Positions 27,811-36,594 of a stretch of 64,000 bases of DNA are shown piece by piece. How positions within the stretch are numbered: position 1 is the stretch's first letter; each line of letters starts with the position of its first letter. The stretch is taken from positions 62,001 to 126,000 of the forward strand of contig NZ_RHWX01000006.1 in NCBI RefSeq assembly GCF_003938605.1, read 5' to 3'. The position numbers and the translations under genes were made by a program. The stretch comes from Brevundimonas sp. 357. GTDB taxonomy: Bacteria; Pseudomonadota; Alphaproteobacteria; Caulobacterales; Caulobacteraceae. The notes below the pieces were generated by a model that saw only the letters and a program-made list of their open reading frames with translations, ran no database searches and was not told the DNA's origin.

Positions 27811-29817
27811 ATGCCCTTTCCCGCGATCCATCCCGCGCTTGACCGCGCCCTGCTGAACAAGGGCTACCTTGAACCGACGCCGGTTCAGGCCGCTGTCCTG
27901 GAAGGCCATGGCGAGGCGGACCTGCTGGTTTCGGCCCAGACCGGATCGGGCAAGACGGTGGCCTTCGGTCTGGCGGCGGCGCCGACCCTGCTGGGCGAGG
28001 ACGAGCGGTTCGGCCAGCCGGACACGCCGCTGATGCTGGCCATCGCCCCGACGCGCGAGCTGGCGCTGCAGGTCGCGGCCGAGCTGGAATGGCTGTACGC
28101 CGAGGCGGGCGCCAAGATCGTCACCTGCGTCGGCGGCATGGACGCCCGCAAGGAAGCCCGCGCCCTGAACTACGGCGCCCACGTCGTCGTCGGCACGCCG
28201 GGCCGCCTGAAGGACCACATCGACCGCGGGGCGCTGGACCTGTCGGCCGCTCGCGTCGTCGTGCTGGATGAAGCCGACGAAATGCTGGACATGGGTTTCC
28301 GCGAAGATCTGGAATACATCCTCGACCAGGCGCCGGAAGAGCGCCGCACCCTGCTGTTCTCGGCCACCATCGCCCGCGACATCGCGATCATGGCCAAGCG
28401 CTATCAGAAGGACGCGGTGCGCATCGACACCGTCGACCGCAGCCAGCCGCACAACGACATCGAATACCGCGCCATGCGGATCGCGCCGAACGAGATCGAG
28501 CGCGCCGTGGTCAACGTGCTGCGCTATTTCGAGGCGCCGGGCGTGCTGGTCTTCTGCTCGACGCGGGATTCGGTGCGCCATCTTCAGGCCTCGCTGGTCG
28601 AGCGGGGCTTCGCCTCGGTCGCCCTGTCGGGCGAGATGGGCCAGCGCGAGCGCAATGAGGCGCTGCAGGCGCTGCGCGATCGCCGCGCCCGCGTCTGCGT
28701 CGCCACCGACGTGGCCGCGCGCGGTCTGGACCTGCCCGATCTGGGGCTGGTGATCCACGCCGAGCTGCCGATCAACAAGGCGACCATGCTGCACCGTTCG
28801 GGTCGCACCGGGCGGGCGGGCAAGAAGGGGATCTCGGTCCTGCTGGTCCCGCACAGCCGCCGCCGCAAGGCCGAGATGCTGCTGGGCTCGGCCGGGGTCG
28901 AGGCCGTCTGGTCGGGCGCACCGACCGCCGATGAAATCCGCGCCCAGGACGAGCAGCGCCTGCTGGCCGCCCCCGTCTTCGCCGAGGAAGGCGCGGACGA
29001 GGATGCGGGTTTGGTCGAAAAGCTGGTCAAGGAGCGCACGCCGGACGATCTGGCCCGCGCCCTGCTGGTGCTGCTGCGCAAGAACCTGCCGGCGCCGGAA
29101 GACCTGACCGATCCGGGCGAAGGCCCGCAGCGCAAGCCGCGCCGCGAACGCGATGCGGCGGGCGGCGACGACTACGCCCCCGCGCCGTGGCCGGGCGATC
29201 GTCTGCAGCCGGACGAAGTCACCTGGTTCCGTCTGGACATCGGCCGCAACCGCAACGCCGATCCCAAATGGCTGATCCCGCTGATCTGCCGCATCGGCGG
29301 CGTGACCAAGCAGCAGATCGGCTCCATCCGCACCTTCCCCGAAGAGACGCGCTTCGAGATCGCCCTGAGCCACGCCGATGCCTTCCGCGCGGCGGCGGCC
29401 CAGAGCAAGGAAGAGGCTCGCATCACCCCGTCCGAGGCGCCGACGCCCGGTTCAATGAAGGGCGCGCGCAACCGCAATTTCGAACGCGACGGCGAGGCCC
29501 GCCCCTACGCCAAGAAGCCCTTCCGCCGCGACGAGGACGGTCAGGGCCGCCCGCCGTTCAAGAAGAAGCCGTGGAGCCCGGAGGGCGACGCAGGCCGCAG
29601 CGCGGACGGCGAACGTCCCTTCAAGAAAAAGCCCTATGCGCCCCGCATCGATGCGGCGCCGGGCGAGGGCGGTTTCAGCAAGAAGCCGGGCTTCAAGGAC
29701 AAGGGCGACAAGAAGCCCTTCACGCCCAAGGCGGGCTTCAAGGGCAAGCCGGACTTCAAGGGCGGCGCCAAGCCCTTCGCCAAGGGGCCGAAGAAGGCGG
29801 GCAAGCGTTTCGACTGA
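27811..29817 (+). CDS. DEAD-box ATP-dependent RNA helicase with DbpA-type RNA-binding domain
   Basis: 668 residues from the ATG at 27811. Motifs in order: Q motif (EPTPVQAAVL), Walker A (AQTGSGKT, 42-49), PTREL, TPGRL, DEAD (153-156), SAT (184-186), then the second RecA lobe with VATDVAARGLDLPDLG and HRSGRTGRAGKKG. Near residue 480 a DbpA-type RNA-binding domain follows (WFRLDIGRNRNADPKWLIP). The last 110 residues are a basic tail with repeated KKP plus aromatic units. It remodels RNA, probably in ribosome assembly or mRNA decay; DeaD/CsdA is the nearest well-known relative. An in-frame TTG 12 codons upstream is less likely to be the start. Confidence 0.94.
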   Translation: MPFPAIHPALDRALLNKGYLEPTPVQAAVLEGHGEADLLVSAQTGSGKTVAFGLAAAPTLLGEDERFGQPDTPLMLAIAPTRELALQVAAELEWLYAEAGAKIVTCVGGMDARKEARALNYGAHVVVGTPGRLKDHIDRGALDLSAARVVVLDEADEMLDMGFREDLEYILDQAPEERRTLLFSATIARDIAIMAKRYQKDAVRIDTVDRSQPHNDIEYRAMRIAPNEIERAVVNVLRYFEAPGVLVFCSTRDSVRHLQASLVERGFASVALSGEMGQRERNEALQALRDRRARVCVATDVAARGLDLPDLGLVIHAELPINKATMLHRSGRTGRAGKKGISVLLVPHSRRRKAEMLLGSAGVEAVWSGAPTADEIRAQDEQRLLAAPVFAEEGADEDAGLVEKLVKERTPDDLARALLVLLRKNLPAPEDLTDPGEGPQRKPRRERDAAGGDDYAPAPWPGDRLQPDEVTWFRLDIGRNRNADPKWLIPLICRIGGVTKQQIGSIRTFPEETRFEIALSHADAFRAAAAQSKEEARITPSEAPTPGSMKGARNRNFERDGEARPYAKKPFRRDEDGQGRPPFKKKPWSPEGDAGRSADGERPFKKKPYAPRIDAAPGEGGFSKKPGFKDKGDKKPFTPKAGFKGKPDFKGGAKPFAKGPKKAGKRFD

Positions 29818-29867
29818 CCTCTGATCCCTGACTTGCCCCCGGCGCGATCCGGGGGCAGGCTGGGGCC

Positions 29868-30188
29868 ATGAGCATCGAGCAACCCCAAGGGCGGTACGCC
29901 TCGTTCGAGGCCTTCTACCCCTATTACATCCATGAGCATTCCAACCGGACGTGCCGCCGCATCCATGTGGTCGGGACGGGGCTGGTGATCGCGGCCTTTC
30001 TGGCGTTTTGCTTCACCCTGAACCCCTGGTGGCTGCTGGCCATGCCGCTGGTCGGTTACGGCTTCGCCTGGGTGGGGCATTTCTTCTTCGAGAAGAACCG
30101 GCCCGCGACGTTCAAATATCCGCTGTGGAGCCTGATGGGCGACTTCCGCCTGTTCTTCGAGACGGTCAGCGGCAAGCGGAAGTTCTGA
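29868..30188 (+). CDS. DUF962 / Mpo1-like membrane protein
   Basis: 106 residues. It has the family opening YASFEAFYPYYIHEHSNRTC, a hydrophobic pair of helices (VIAAFLAFCFTL and LLAMPLVGYGFAWVGHFFFE), and the end NRPATFKYPLWSLMGDFRLF. The conserved histidines resemble those of yeast Mpo1, a dioxygenase that alpha-oxidises fatty acids; activity here is unproven. It lies 50 bases after the helicase and ends at a bidirectional terminator. Confidence 0.92.
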   Translation: MSIEQPQGRYASFEAFYPYYIHEHSNRTCRRIHVVGTGLVIAAFLAFCFTLNPWWLLAMPLVGYGFAWVGHFFFEKNRPATFKYPLWSLMGDFRLFFETVSGKRKF

Positions 30189-30208
30189 AGACGGGCCGAG
30201 GCCTAACG

Positions 30209-30244
30209 AAAAAGGGCGGCCGGTTCGATCCGGCCGCCCTTTTT
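30209..30244. terminator. Bidirectional terminator
   Basis: An A-run, then GGGCGGCCGG, loop TTCGAT, CCGGCCGCCC and a T-run give a symmetric 13-bp or longer stem. It serves both the DUF962 gene and the converging 3D-domain gene. Confidence 0.92.
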
Positions 30245-30263
30245 GTCGTCAGGCTGAAAAGCC

Positions 30264-30827
30264 TCAGTTCGAGGCCGTTTCCCACGCCGGGGGGCAGCCG
30301 TCGAAATCGCCCGCGTCGGCGATGGTCAGGGTCTTCATGTTCAGGCTCATGGCCGGGCGCATCGAGGCGCGGCCGTGGCCGGTGTAGAGGTCGATCTTGG
30401 CGCCCTTGATCGCGCCGCCGGTGTCGGAGGCGTACCAGTAGCCGTCGTGCACCGTGCCGTCGGCCATCTGCAGGCCGACCGTCTCGCGGATGAACAGCTT
30501 GGTGCGGCGCGGAATGACACGCGGGTCGACCGCGACCGTGCGCATCGGAATCGGGCGGCAGCCCAGGGAATCGTTGCCGGTCGCTCCGCCGCCGCCGGCA
30601 TGATAGAGGCGGGCCGAGGCGCGCCAGTCGGGATCGCCGGCCATCAGCTCGAGCTGTTCAGCCGACAGGTCCGCCGTTTCGGCGGAATCGATGGAACCGG
30701 GGGCCGTCGCGGCGGCTTCTACGATTGCGGCGTCGCGGGCGACGGCCGTTTCGTAAGGGACAGGCTCTCCGGACCCGGAGAAGGCCATGGTCCACAACAT
30801 GGCAAGCGCGGCGGCCGTGCTCAACAT
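30264..30827 (-). CDS. Secreted 3D-domain protein
   Basis: 187 residues. A signal-like hydrophobic N-terminus (MLSTAAALAMLWTMAFSG) is followed by a variable Ala/Glu-rich linker. The C-terminal half is a 3D domain, named for its three aspartates: VDPRVIPRRTKLFI, then YWYASDTGGAIKGAKIDLYTG. This double-psi barrel occurs in MltA-like lytic transglycosylases and related wall enzymes. It probably cleaves peptidoglycan in the periplasm, but no partner domain is present. It diverges from the S1/P1 nuclease gene across a 394-bp gap. Confidence 0.85.
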   Translation of the reverse strand: MLSTAAALAMLWTMAFSGSGEPVPYETAVARDAAIVEAAATAPGSIDSAETADLSAEQLELMAGDPDWRASARLYHAGGGGATGNDSLGCRPIPMRTVAVDPRVIPRRTKLFIRETVGLQMADGTVHDGYWYASDTGGAIKGAKIDLYTGHGRASMRPAMSLNMKTLTIADAGDFDGCPPAWETASN

Positions 30828-31221
30828 CGATCAAACTTCATGCGGCACCGGTCCCGACACGCTCCGGCAGGGCGGTTTCTGACGACGAATTACGGCGCAA
30901 TTGCGGCGAATAAGATCAGTCGCTGTATCGGTAGTGGATAAGGCGCAAATGGGGCCAGTCTATCGCGCATCTGTCTCAGACTATCGCGACTATATGATAT
31001 CAGTATTGATCGAATTCAAGTTCTATACTGGTGCGCGTCTCTTCGCCGTTAACATCTTGATCGTGCGCGCTAACACTTTATTGGCAAGAAAAGCTGGCCG
31101 CGGCGCCAAGATAACGACGGCGTGATCGGTGTTGCAGCTGGCGTGATCGGCGGGTGGAGGCCGGCGCGGGAATGGGATAAGCCGTCGTTTCCCCTTCTGA
31201 AATTTCCCACGGCGCCGTCTC
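30828..31221. other. 394-bp divergent intergenic region, no gene seen
   Basis: AT-rich relative to its surroundings from about 30890 to 31085. It holds the direct repeat AGTCTATCGCG (30957-30967) and AGACTATCGCG (30978-30988), 21 bases or two helical turns apart, then ACTATATGATATC. I read it as the regulatory region of the divergent 3D-domain and S1/P1 nuclease genes. A 74-codon frame at 30901-31125 has non-coding composition and is not called. Confidence 0.5.
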
Positions 31222-32253
31222 ATGAACCGACAAGTCAAACGCCTGATGATTTCCGCCGCCGCCCTGATGCTGGTCGCGGCGCCCGCCGTTCAGGTCGAGG
31301 CCTGGGGCAGTTCGGGCCACCGGGTGATCGGCGTGGCGGCCATGCGGGCCCTGCCGGGCGATCTGCCCGCCTTCCTGCGCACGGCCGGGGCCGCGTCTGA
31401 CGTCGGCGAATATTCGCGCGAGCCGGACCGCTGGAAGGGCGCGGGCCAGCCGCATGACCGCGAGCGCGACACCGCCCACTTCGTCGACATGGACGATCAG
31501 GGCCGGGTGATGGATGCGCGGGGCATGACCATGGCCGACCTGCCGCACCTGAAGTCGGAATACGACGCCGCCCTGACCCGCGCCGGTCTGGACGTGGATA
31601 AGGCCGGATACCTGCCCTACGCCATCATGGACGCCTGGCAGAATCTGGAGCGCGACTTCGCCTATTGGCGCGTGCTGACCGCCGCCGAGGCGCGCGAGTC
31701 GGACCTGGCCAAACAGGCCTGGTATCGCGCCGACCGCGAACGCCGCGAGCAGTTGATCCTGCGCGACATCGGGGTGCTGAGCCACTTCGTCGGCGATGCG
31801 TCCCAGCCGCACCACACGACCATCCACTTCAACGGCTGGGCGGGCGAGACCAATCCCGAGGGCTTCACCAAGTCGCGCCGCACCCACGGCGATTTCGAGG
31901 GCGCCTTCACCAGCCGGACCCTGCGTCTGGATGCGGTCGAGGCGGCCATGGCGCCCATGAACGTCGAAGGCTTCGACCTGCGCGCCCGCACGGCCTCGCA
32001 TCTGAACGCCACCCTGACGACCGTCATCCCCTTTTATCGGATGGAGAAGGCGGGCGCGTTCAAGGACACGGATCCGCGCGGCGCCGTCTTCGTCAATGAG
32101 CGTCTGGCGGCCGGGGCTTCGGAACTGCGCGACTTCGTGTCGGCTGCCTGGCGGACCTCGGCAAACAGCAATATCGGCTGGCCCGCGGTCAAGGTCGCCG
32201 AGGTCGAGGCGGGCCGCGTCGATCCCTGGACCTCGATGGTCGGCGAGGATTGA
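31222..32253 (+). CDS. Secreted S1/P1-type nuclease
   Basis: 343 residues. The signal peptide is predicted to be cleaved before WGSSGHRVIG, so the mature protein would start with Trp, whose backbone binds zinc in this family. Other zinc-ligand motifs are AHFVDMDD, the helix GVLSHFVGDASQPHHTT and a late His region. These enzymes cut single-stranded DNA and RNA to 5'-nucleotides, and some also act as 3'-nucleotidases. It lies 51 bases before a nucleoside hydrolase gene on the same strand, suggesting salvage of external nucleic acids. Close relatives include zinc-dependent phospholipases, which is the main alternative. Confidence 0.88.
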   Translation: MNRQVKRLMISAAALMLVAAPAVQVEAWGSSGHRVIGVAAMRALPGDLPAFLRTAGAASDVGEYSREPDRWKGAGQPHDRERDTAHFVDMDDQGRVMDARGMTMADLPHLKSEYDAALTRAGLDVDKAGYLPYAIMDAWQNLERDFAYWRVLTAAEARESDLAKQAWYRADRERREQLILRDIGVLSHFVGDASQPHHTTIHFNGWAGETNPEGFTKSRRTHGDFEGAFTSRTLRLDAVEAAMAPMNVEGFDLRARTASHLNATLTTVIPFYRMEKAGAFKDTDPRGAVFVNERLAAGASELRDFVSAAWRTSANSNIGWPAVKVAEVEAGRVDPWTSMVGED

Positions 32254-32304
32254 GTCGGGTAAAGGGCGATTGATTCAGGCGGCGGCAGGCGGCACACCGG
32301 ATCG

Positions 32305-33240
32305 GTGAAACAGAGCCTGATCATTGATTGCGACCCCGGCGTGGACGACGCCACGGGGTTGCTGACCGCCTTCGCCTCGCCTGACCTCGACCTGCTGGCC
32401 GTGACCACGGTCGGCGGCAATGTCAGCGCCGCCAAGACCGCGCGCAACGCCCGCATCCTGCGCCAGATCGCCAGGCGCGAGGACGTACCGGTCTACGGCG
32501 GCGCCGACCGCCCCCTGCGCCGCGATCCGGCCGGGGCGGGCGAGTTCCACGGGCCTGAGGGGCTGGGCGATCTGACCCCGTTCGAGCCCGCCGCGCCTGT
32601 GGCCGAGGGTCCGGCGGCGCAGGCCATCGTGCGGCTGGTGATGGCGCGGCCTGCGGGTTCCGTGGCGCTGGCCGTCATGGGGCCGATGACCAATCTGGCG
32701 CTGGCCATGCGGGCCGAGCCGGCGCTGGCGGCGCATCTGGGGCCGGTCGTGGTCATGGGCGGCGCGCGCTCGGAAGGCGGCAACATCACCGCCTCGGCCG
32801 AGTTCAACATCTGGGCCGACCCGGACGCGGCGGCCGAGGTCTTCGCCTCGGGCTGCCGCATGATCGTCATGGGGCTGGACGCCACCCATCAGGTGCGGGC
32901 GACCGAGGATCGGATCGCGGCGATCGAGGCCCTGCCCACGGCCTCGGCCCGCACGGCGGCGGCCATGCTGCGCTTCTCCCAGCGGGTGGAGCGGCAGGTC
33001 GTCGGCTGGGACGCAGGGCCGCTGCACGACCCCTGCACCGTCGCCTGGCTGCTGAAGCCGGACCTGTTCGAGCTGACGCCCTGCCGCATCGCGGTGGAGA
33101 CGGACAGCGACCTGACCCGAGGCCACACGGCGGTCGAATTCCGCGTCGAGGCGGCCGGGGCCAACCATTTCTGGGCGACGAAGGCCGACGCGGCCGGGAT
33201 CTTCGCCCTGATCACGCAGAGGCTGGGAGAAGCCGCATGA
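32305..33240 (+). CDS. Nucleoside hydrolase
   Basis: 311 residues, full family length, starting from a GTG. The calcium-binding aspartate cluster is DCDPGVDDA near the N-terminus. Other family motifs are VYGGADRPLRRDP, VVMGGARSEGGNITASAEFN and a late HDPCTVAWLL with the catalytic-region histidine. It splits ribonucleosides into a base and ribose. The base preference is not readable. Its TGA overlaps the ATG of the kinase gene by four bases (ATGA), so the two are co-translated. Confidence 0.93.
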   Translation: MKQSLIIDCDPGVDDATGLLTAFASPDLDLLAVTTVGGNVSAAKTARNARILRQIARREDVPVYGGADRPLRRDPAGAGEFHGPEGLGDLTPFEPAAPVAEGPAAQAIVRLVMARPAGSVALAVMGPMTNLALAMRAEPALAAHLGPVVVMGGARSEGGNITASAEFNIWADPDAAAEVFASGCRMIVMGLDATHQVRATEDRIAAIEALPTASARTAAAMLRFSQRVERQVVGWDAGPLHDPCTVAWLLKPDLFELTPCRIAVETDSDLTRGHTAVEFRVEAAGANHFWATKADAAGIFALITQRLGEAA

Positions 33241-34082
33241 GGATCACCGTCGTCGGCTCGATCAATCTGGATATTGTGGCGGCGGCGCCGTCCCTGCCTG
33301 CGCCGGGCGAGACGGTGACGGGGGCGACCTTGTCGCGCCATCCCGGCGGCAAGGGCGCCAATCAGGCTCTGGCGGCGCGTCGGCTAGGCGCCGAAGTCTC
33401 GCTGATCGGCCGGGTCGGCGATGATGAGATGTCGGGCGCGGCCGTGGCCCTGATGCTGGCCCACGGCGTTGACCTGTCGGGGGTGGAGACGGACCTCGCG
33501 GCGCCGACCGGCGTGGCCCTGATCACTGTCGATCCGACGGGCGAAAACCAGATCACCGTGGCCGCCGGGGCCAACCACTTCGTTACGCCGGAGCAGTTGC
33601 CCGCCCGGATCGAGACGCCGCTGATCGCCCAGTTGGAGCTGCCGATCGAGACGGTGGAGGCGGCGGTCGGCCGGGCGACGGACTTCGTCTGCGTGAATCT
33701 GGCGCCCGCCGCGCCGGTGTCGGAGGCCCTGCTGCGCCGCGCCGACCTGCTGGTGGTCAATGAGACGGAGGCCGCCTTCTACGGCGACGCCCTGCACGTC
33801 GGCGGCGGGCTGGTGGTCGTGACCAAGGGCGCGCGCGGAGCGGTCATGTATCGGCGCGGGGTGGCGATGGCCTGGGCCACGCCGCCGCGCATCACGGCCG
33901 TGGACGCGGTGGGGGCGGGCGACGCCTTCGTCGGGGCGATCGCCGTGGCCCTGCTGGAAGGCATGGAGCCGGACGCCGCGCTTCACTTCGCCTGCGCCGC
34001 CGGGGCGCTGGCGGCGACCCGGCCGGGGGCGCAGCCGTCGCTTGGCGACCGCGCTGAGGTCGAGGCTCTGATGGCGGGCTAG
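33237..34082 (+). CDS. PfkB-family sugar kinase, ribokinase-like
   Basis: 281 residues. It opens MRITVVGSINLDIVAAAPSL, has the first PfkB signature GGKGANQALAARRLGAEVSL and the second with the catalytic aspartate VDAVGAGDAFVGAIA. These residues match ribokinase. With the overlapping nucleoside hydrolase it would turn released ribose into ribose 5-phosphate. Substrate choice is inferred from this pairing. The protein is somewhat shorter than E. coli RbsK (309). Confidence 0.9.
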   Translation: MRITVVGSINLDIVAAAPSLPAPGETVTGATLSRHPGGKGANQALAARRLGAEVSLIGRVGDDEMSGAAVALMLAHGVDLSGVETDLAAPTGVALITVDPTGENQITVAAGANHFVTPEQLPARIETPLIAQLELPIETVEAAVGRATDFVCVNLAPAAPVSEALLRRADLLVVNETEAAFYGDALHVGGGLVVVTKGARGAVMYRRGVAMAWATPPRITAVDAVGAGDAFVGAIAVALLEGMEPDAALHFACAAGALAATRPGAQPSLGDRAEVEALMAG

Positions 34083-34089
34083 GGGAGGC

Positions 34090-34299
34090 CTAGTCCCGAT
34101 CGTAGAGACGCAGCACGGCCAGGGCGCCGATGGTGGTCAGCACGCCCAGCGCAAAGGCGCCGACCAGCGAGCTTGTGGCCGCCGCGGTCGACACCGTGAC
34201 GGGCCGCTTGGCGTACCACTGAACGATCTCGCCGGCGTGGGCGTGGTCGATGCCCTCGTCATAGGCTTCGTCCAGATAGGTGTCGTCGGCGGCGGCCAT
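34090..34299 (-). CDS. Small single-helix membrane protein
   Basis: 69 residues from the ATG at 34297-34299, which has TTGGAG seven bases upstream. It has an acidic N-terminus (DDTYLDEAYDEGIDHAHAGE) and a C-terminal hydrophobic segment (SSLVGAFALGVLTTIGALAV), then RLYDRD. No family is recognised. It diverges from the YebC-family gene and converges on the kinase gene. Confidence 0.6.
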   Translation of the reverse strand: MAAADDTYLDEAYDEGIDHAHAGEIVQWYAKRPVTVSTAAATSSLVGAFALGVLTTIGALAVLRLYDRD

Positions 34300-34425
34300 C
34301 GGCGTCTCCAATTCATGCCTGCGCATAATCCCCGGCGCGTTCGGGCGGTTCCCCTCTCGTGACAGAGGAAGCGGCATCCAGTAAAGGGCGCCCCTCAGCA
34401 TATTCGACATCTGGCGAGCGACTCC

Positions 34426-35199
34426 ATGGCCGGCCATTCCAAATTCAAGAACATCATGCACCGCAAGGGCCGCGCAGACGCGGTCCGTTCAAAGCTCTTT
34501 TCACGCCTGTCACGGGAAATCACCGTGGCGGCCAAGTCGGGGATGCCCGACCCGGCGATGAACCCCCGACTGCGTCTGGCGGTGAACAACGCCAAGGCCG
34601 AATCGATGCCGAAGGACAACATCGAGCGCGCCATCAAGAAGGCCTCGGGCGGCGAAGTCGATGCGATGGAGGAGATCCGCTACGAGGGCCGCGGCCCCGG
34701 CGGAGTCCAGGTCATCGTCGAAGTCCTGACCGACAACCGCAACCGCGCCGCCTCGGGCGTGCGCTCGGCCTTCGCCAAGAACGGCGGCGCCCTGGGCGAA
34801 AGCGGCTCCGTCACCTTCATGTGGGACCGGGTCGGCAAGATCCACTATCCGGCCGAAGCGGGGTCTGAAGACGCCGTGATGGAGGCCGCCATCGAGGCCG
34901 GCGCCGCCGACGTCGAGAGCGACCTGGTCAAGCCCGACATCTATGAGGACGCGCCGGGCCACACCATCTGGACCGCCTTCGAAGACCTGAACGACGTGGC
35001 CGAGGCCATGTCCAAGGTGCTGGGCGATCCCAAGTCGACCGCCATCGTCTGGAAGCCGCAGTCGGAAATCGACCTGACGGGCGATTCGGTCGGCGTCCTG
35101 TTCAAGCTGCTGGACGCGCTGGACGGCGAAGACGACGTGCAGCAGGTCTATTCGAACGAGAACATCTCGGACGAAGACGCAGCCAAGTTCGCGGGCTGA
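34426..35199 (+). CDS. yebC: YebC/PmpR family protein
   Basis: 257 residues. The start [20 protein letters not shown] is the family signature, followed by [36 protein letters not shown] and [18 protein letters not shown]. It is a cytoplasmic three-domain protein. Some members were described as transcription regulators; recent work on the family links it to translation of proline stretches. Which role applies here is not readable. In some bacteria yebC sits next to ruvC; here the MgtC and hemerythrin genes lie between them. Confidence 0.95.
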   Translation: MAGHSKFKNIMHRKGRADAVRSKLFSRLSREITVAAKSGMPDPAMNPRLRLAVNNAKAESMPKDNIERAIKKASGGEVDAMEEIRYEGRGPGGVQVIVEVLTDNRNRAASGVRSAFAKNGGALGESGSVTFMWDRVGKIHYPAEAGSEDAVMEAAIEAGAADVESDLVKPDIYEDAPGHTIWTAFEDLNDVAEAMSKVLGDPKSTAIVWKPQSEIDLTGDSVGVLFKLLDALDGEDDVQQVYSNENISDEDAAKFAG

Positions 35200-35322
35200 T
35201 CCGCACGCAATGATCCTGACCCCGGCGCCCTTCCCCTGCGGGAGCGGCGTCGAGGGTTCAGGAACCGGACCTGAGTCCGAGGGCTTCTTAAGGCGCAAGC
35301 CTTGCTGCGAGGAGCCCGCACT

Positions 35323-35841
35323 ATGGATATCACCCAGCTGATTCTTGACGACCATGCCGAACAGCGCAGGCTGTTCTCCCTGATCGAGCAAATCGGCGCG
35401 GACGACGTCGAGGCGCTGGAGGCGGTGTGGGGGCGGCTGTCGGCCTTTCTGGACGCCCACGCCGAGGCCGAGGAACGGCATTTCTATCCCGAACTGCTGA
35501 AACTGGGCGAAGGCGCCAATGACGCCGAGGACGGCACGGTCCAGGGCGAGACCGAGGACGCCATCGAGGATCACAACAAGCTGCGCGACGCGGTCAAGGC
35601 CGTGGCCGGCCACACGGTCGGCAGCCGCGCCTGGTTCGACGCGGTCGGCGCCGCCAACGTCGTCAACTCCAAGCACATGGGCGAGGAGGAGCGGCAGGGG
35701 CTGACCGATTTCCGCCGGAACGCCGACCTGCAGACTCGGCACGATCTGGGCGTGCGCTTCGCCGCCTTCCAGGCCCGCCACATCACCGGGGTGAAGCCGG
35801 TCAACAAAGACCCCGAAGCTTACGTCGAGAAACATGGCTGA
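35323..35841 (+). CDS. Hemerythrin HHE domain protein
   Basis: 172 residues from the ATG at 35323, preceded by GAGGAG. Iron-ligand motifs of the HHE four-helix bundle are spread as expected: LILDDHAEQRRLF, DAHAEAEERHFYPEL, DAIEDHNKLRDAV and NSKHMGEEERQGL. Such proteins bind a di-iron site and sense or react with oxygen, NO or redox stress. Its stop overlaps the start of the first MgtC gene by eight bases, so they are co-translated. Confidence 0.9.
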   Translation: MDITQLILDDHAEQRRLFSLIEQIGADDVEALEAVWGRLSAFLDAHAEAEERHFYPELLKLGEGANDAEDGTVQGETEDAIEDHNKLRDAVKAVAGHTVGSRAWFDAVGAANVVNSKHMGEEERQGLTDFRRNADLQTRHDLGVRFAAFQARHITGVKPVNKDPEAYVEKHG

Positions 35842-36535
35842 CGCCGCTTGGCTGGAAACCGTCGTCCTGCCCATCGCCGGCGCACTGATCGCCGGCGGGA
35901 TGATCGGCTTCGAGCGCGAGTGGCGCGGCCGACCGGCGGGGTTCCGCACCCACATCCTGGTCAGCCTGGCGTCCTGCCTGCTGATGCTGGCGGCCATGAC
36001 CCAGGCCGACTGGGCCTTCCGCGCCCTGCCGAACGAGAACATCGTCACCGACCCGACCCGCATGGCCCACGGGGTGCTGACGGGAATCGGCTTTCTGTGC
36101 GCCGGGGTGATCTTCCGCACCGGTTTCTCCATCCACGGCCTGACGACGGCGGCCTCGCTGTGGATCACCTCGGCCATCGGCCTGCTGTTCGGGGCGGGGC
36201 TGTTCGCCCTGGGCGCGGCGGGAACGGTGATCACGGGCCTGATCCTGGTCGCGCTGCGGCTGGTCAGCGCGCGTCTGCCCGACCGCACCCTGACCGACGT
36301 CGAGGTGCGCTGGCGCCGCGACGCCCCTTCGCCCGAGGCCGAGGTCGAGGCCGCCCTGCGCGCGGTCGATCCCAGGCCCGCGCCCGACCGTTTCGAACTG
36401 ATCGACGACGGCGCCGTGGTGCGACGCAGCTGGCGCATCCAGTGCGAAGGCGAGGCGGCGCTGAAGACCCTGGCGGTGCGGCTGGCCGCCCTGCCCGCGG
36501 TCTGCGGCTATGCGCTGGACCCGCGCGACGACTGA
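35834..36535 (+). CDS. MgtC/SapB family membrane protein, copy 1
   Basis: 233 residues. The MgtC N-terminal helices are clear: LIAGGMIGFEREWRGRPAGF, RTHILVSLASCLLMLAAM and GVLTGIGFLCAGVIFRTGFS with HGLTTAASLWITSAIG. A soluble C-terminal ACT-like part follows. MgtC proteins are linked to growth in low magnesium and to control of membrane ATPases. It overlaps the hemerythrin gene. A second copy follows 59 bases later. Confidence 0.93.
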   Translation: MADAAWLETVVLPIAGALIAGGMIGFEREWRGRPAGFRTHILVSLASCLLMLAAMTQADWAFRALPNENIVTDPTRMAHGVLTGIGFLCAGVIFRTGFSIHGLTTAASLWITSAIGLLFGAGLFALGAAGTVITGLILVALRLVSARLPDRTLTDVEVRWRRDAPSPEAEVEAALRAVDPRPAPDRFELIDDGAVVRRSWRIQCEGEAALKTLAVRLAALPAVCGYALDPRDD

Positions 36536-36594
36536 CGACTTGCCGCAGCCTGCGCGGAGGTCCAACCTGAACGGTCGTTGGGAGCGTTTGGATC

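Noticed and set aside
30901..31125. 74-codon frame in the AT-rich gap
   Set aside because: No ribosome site, unlike codon use, and it crosses the likely promoter region of two divergent genes.
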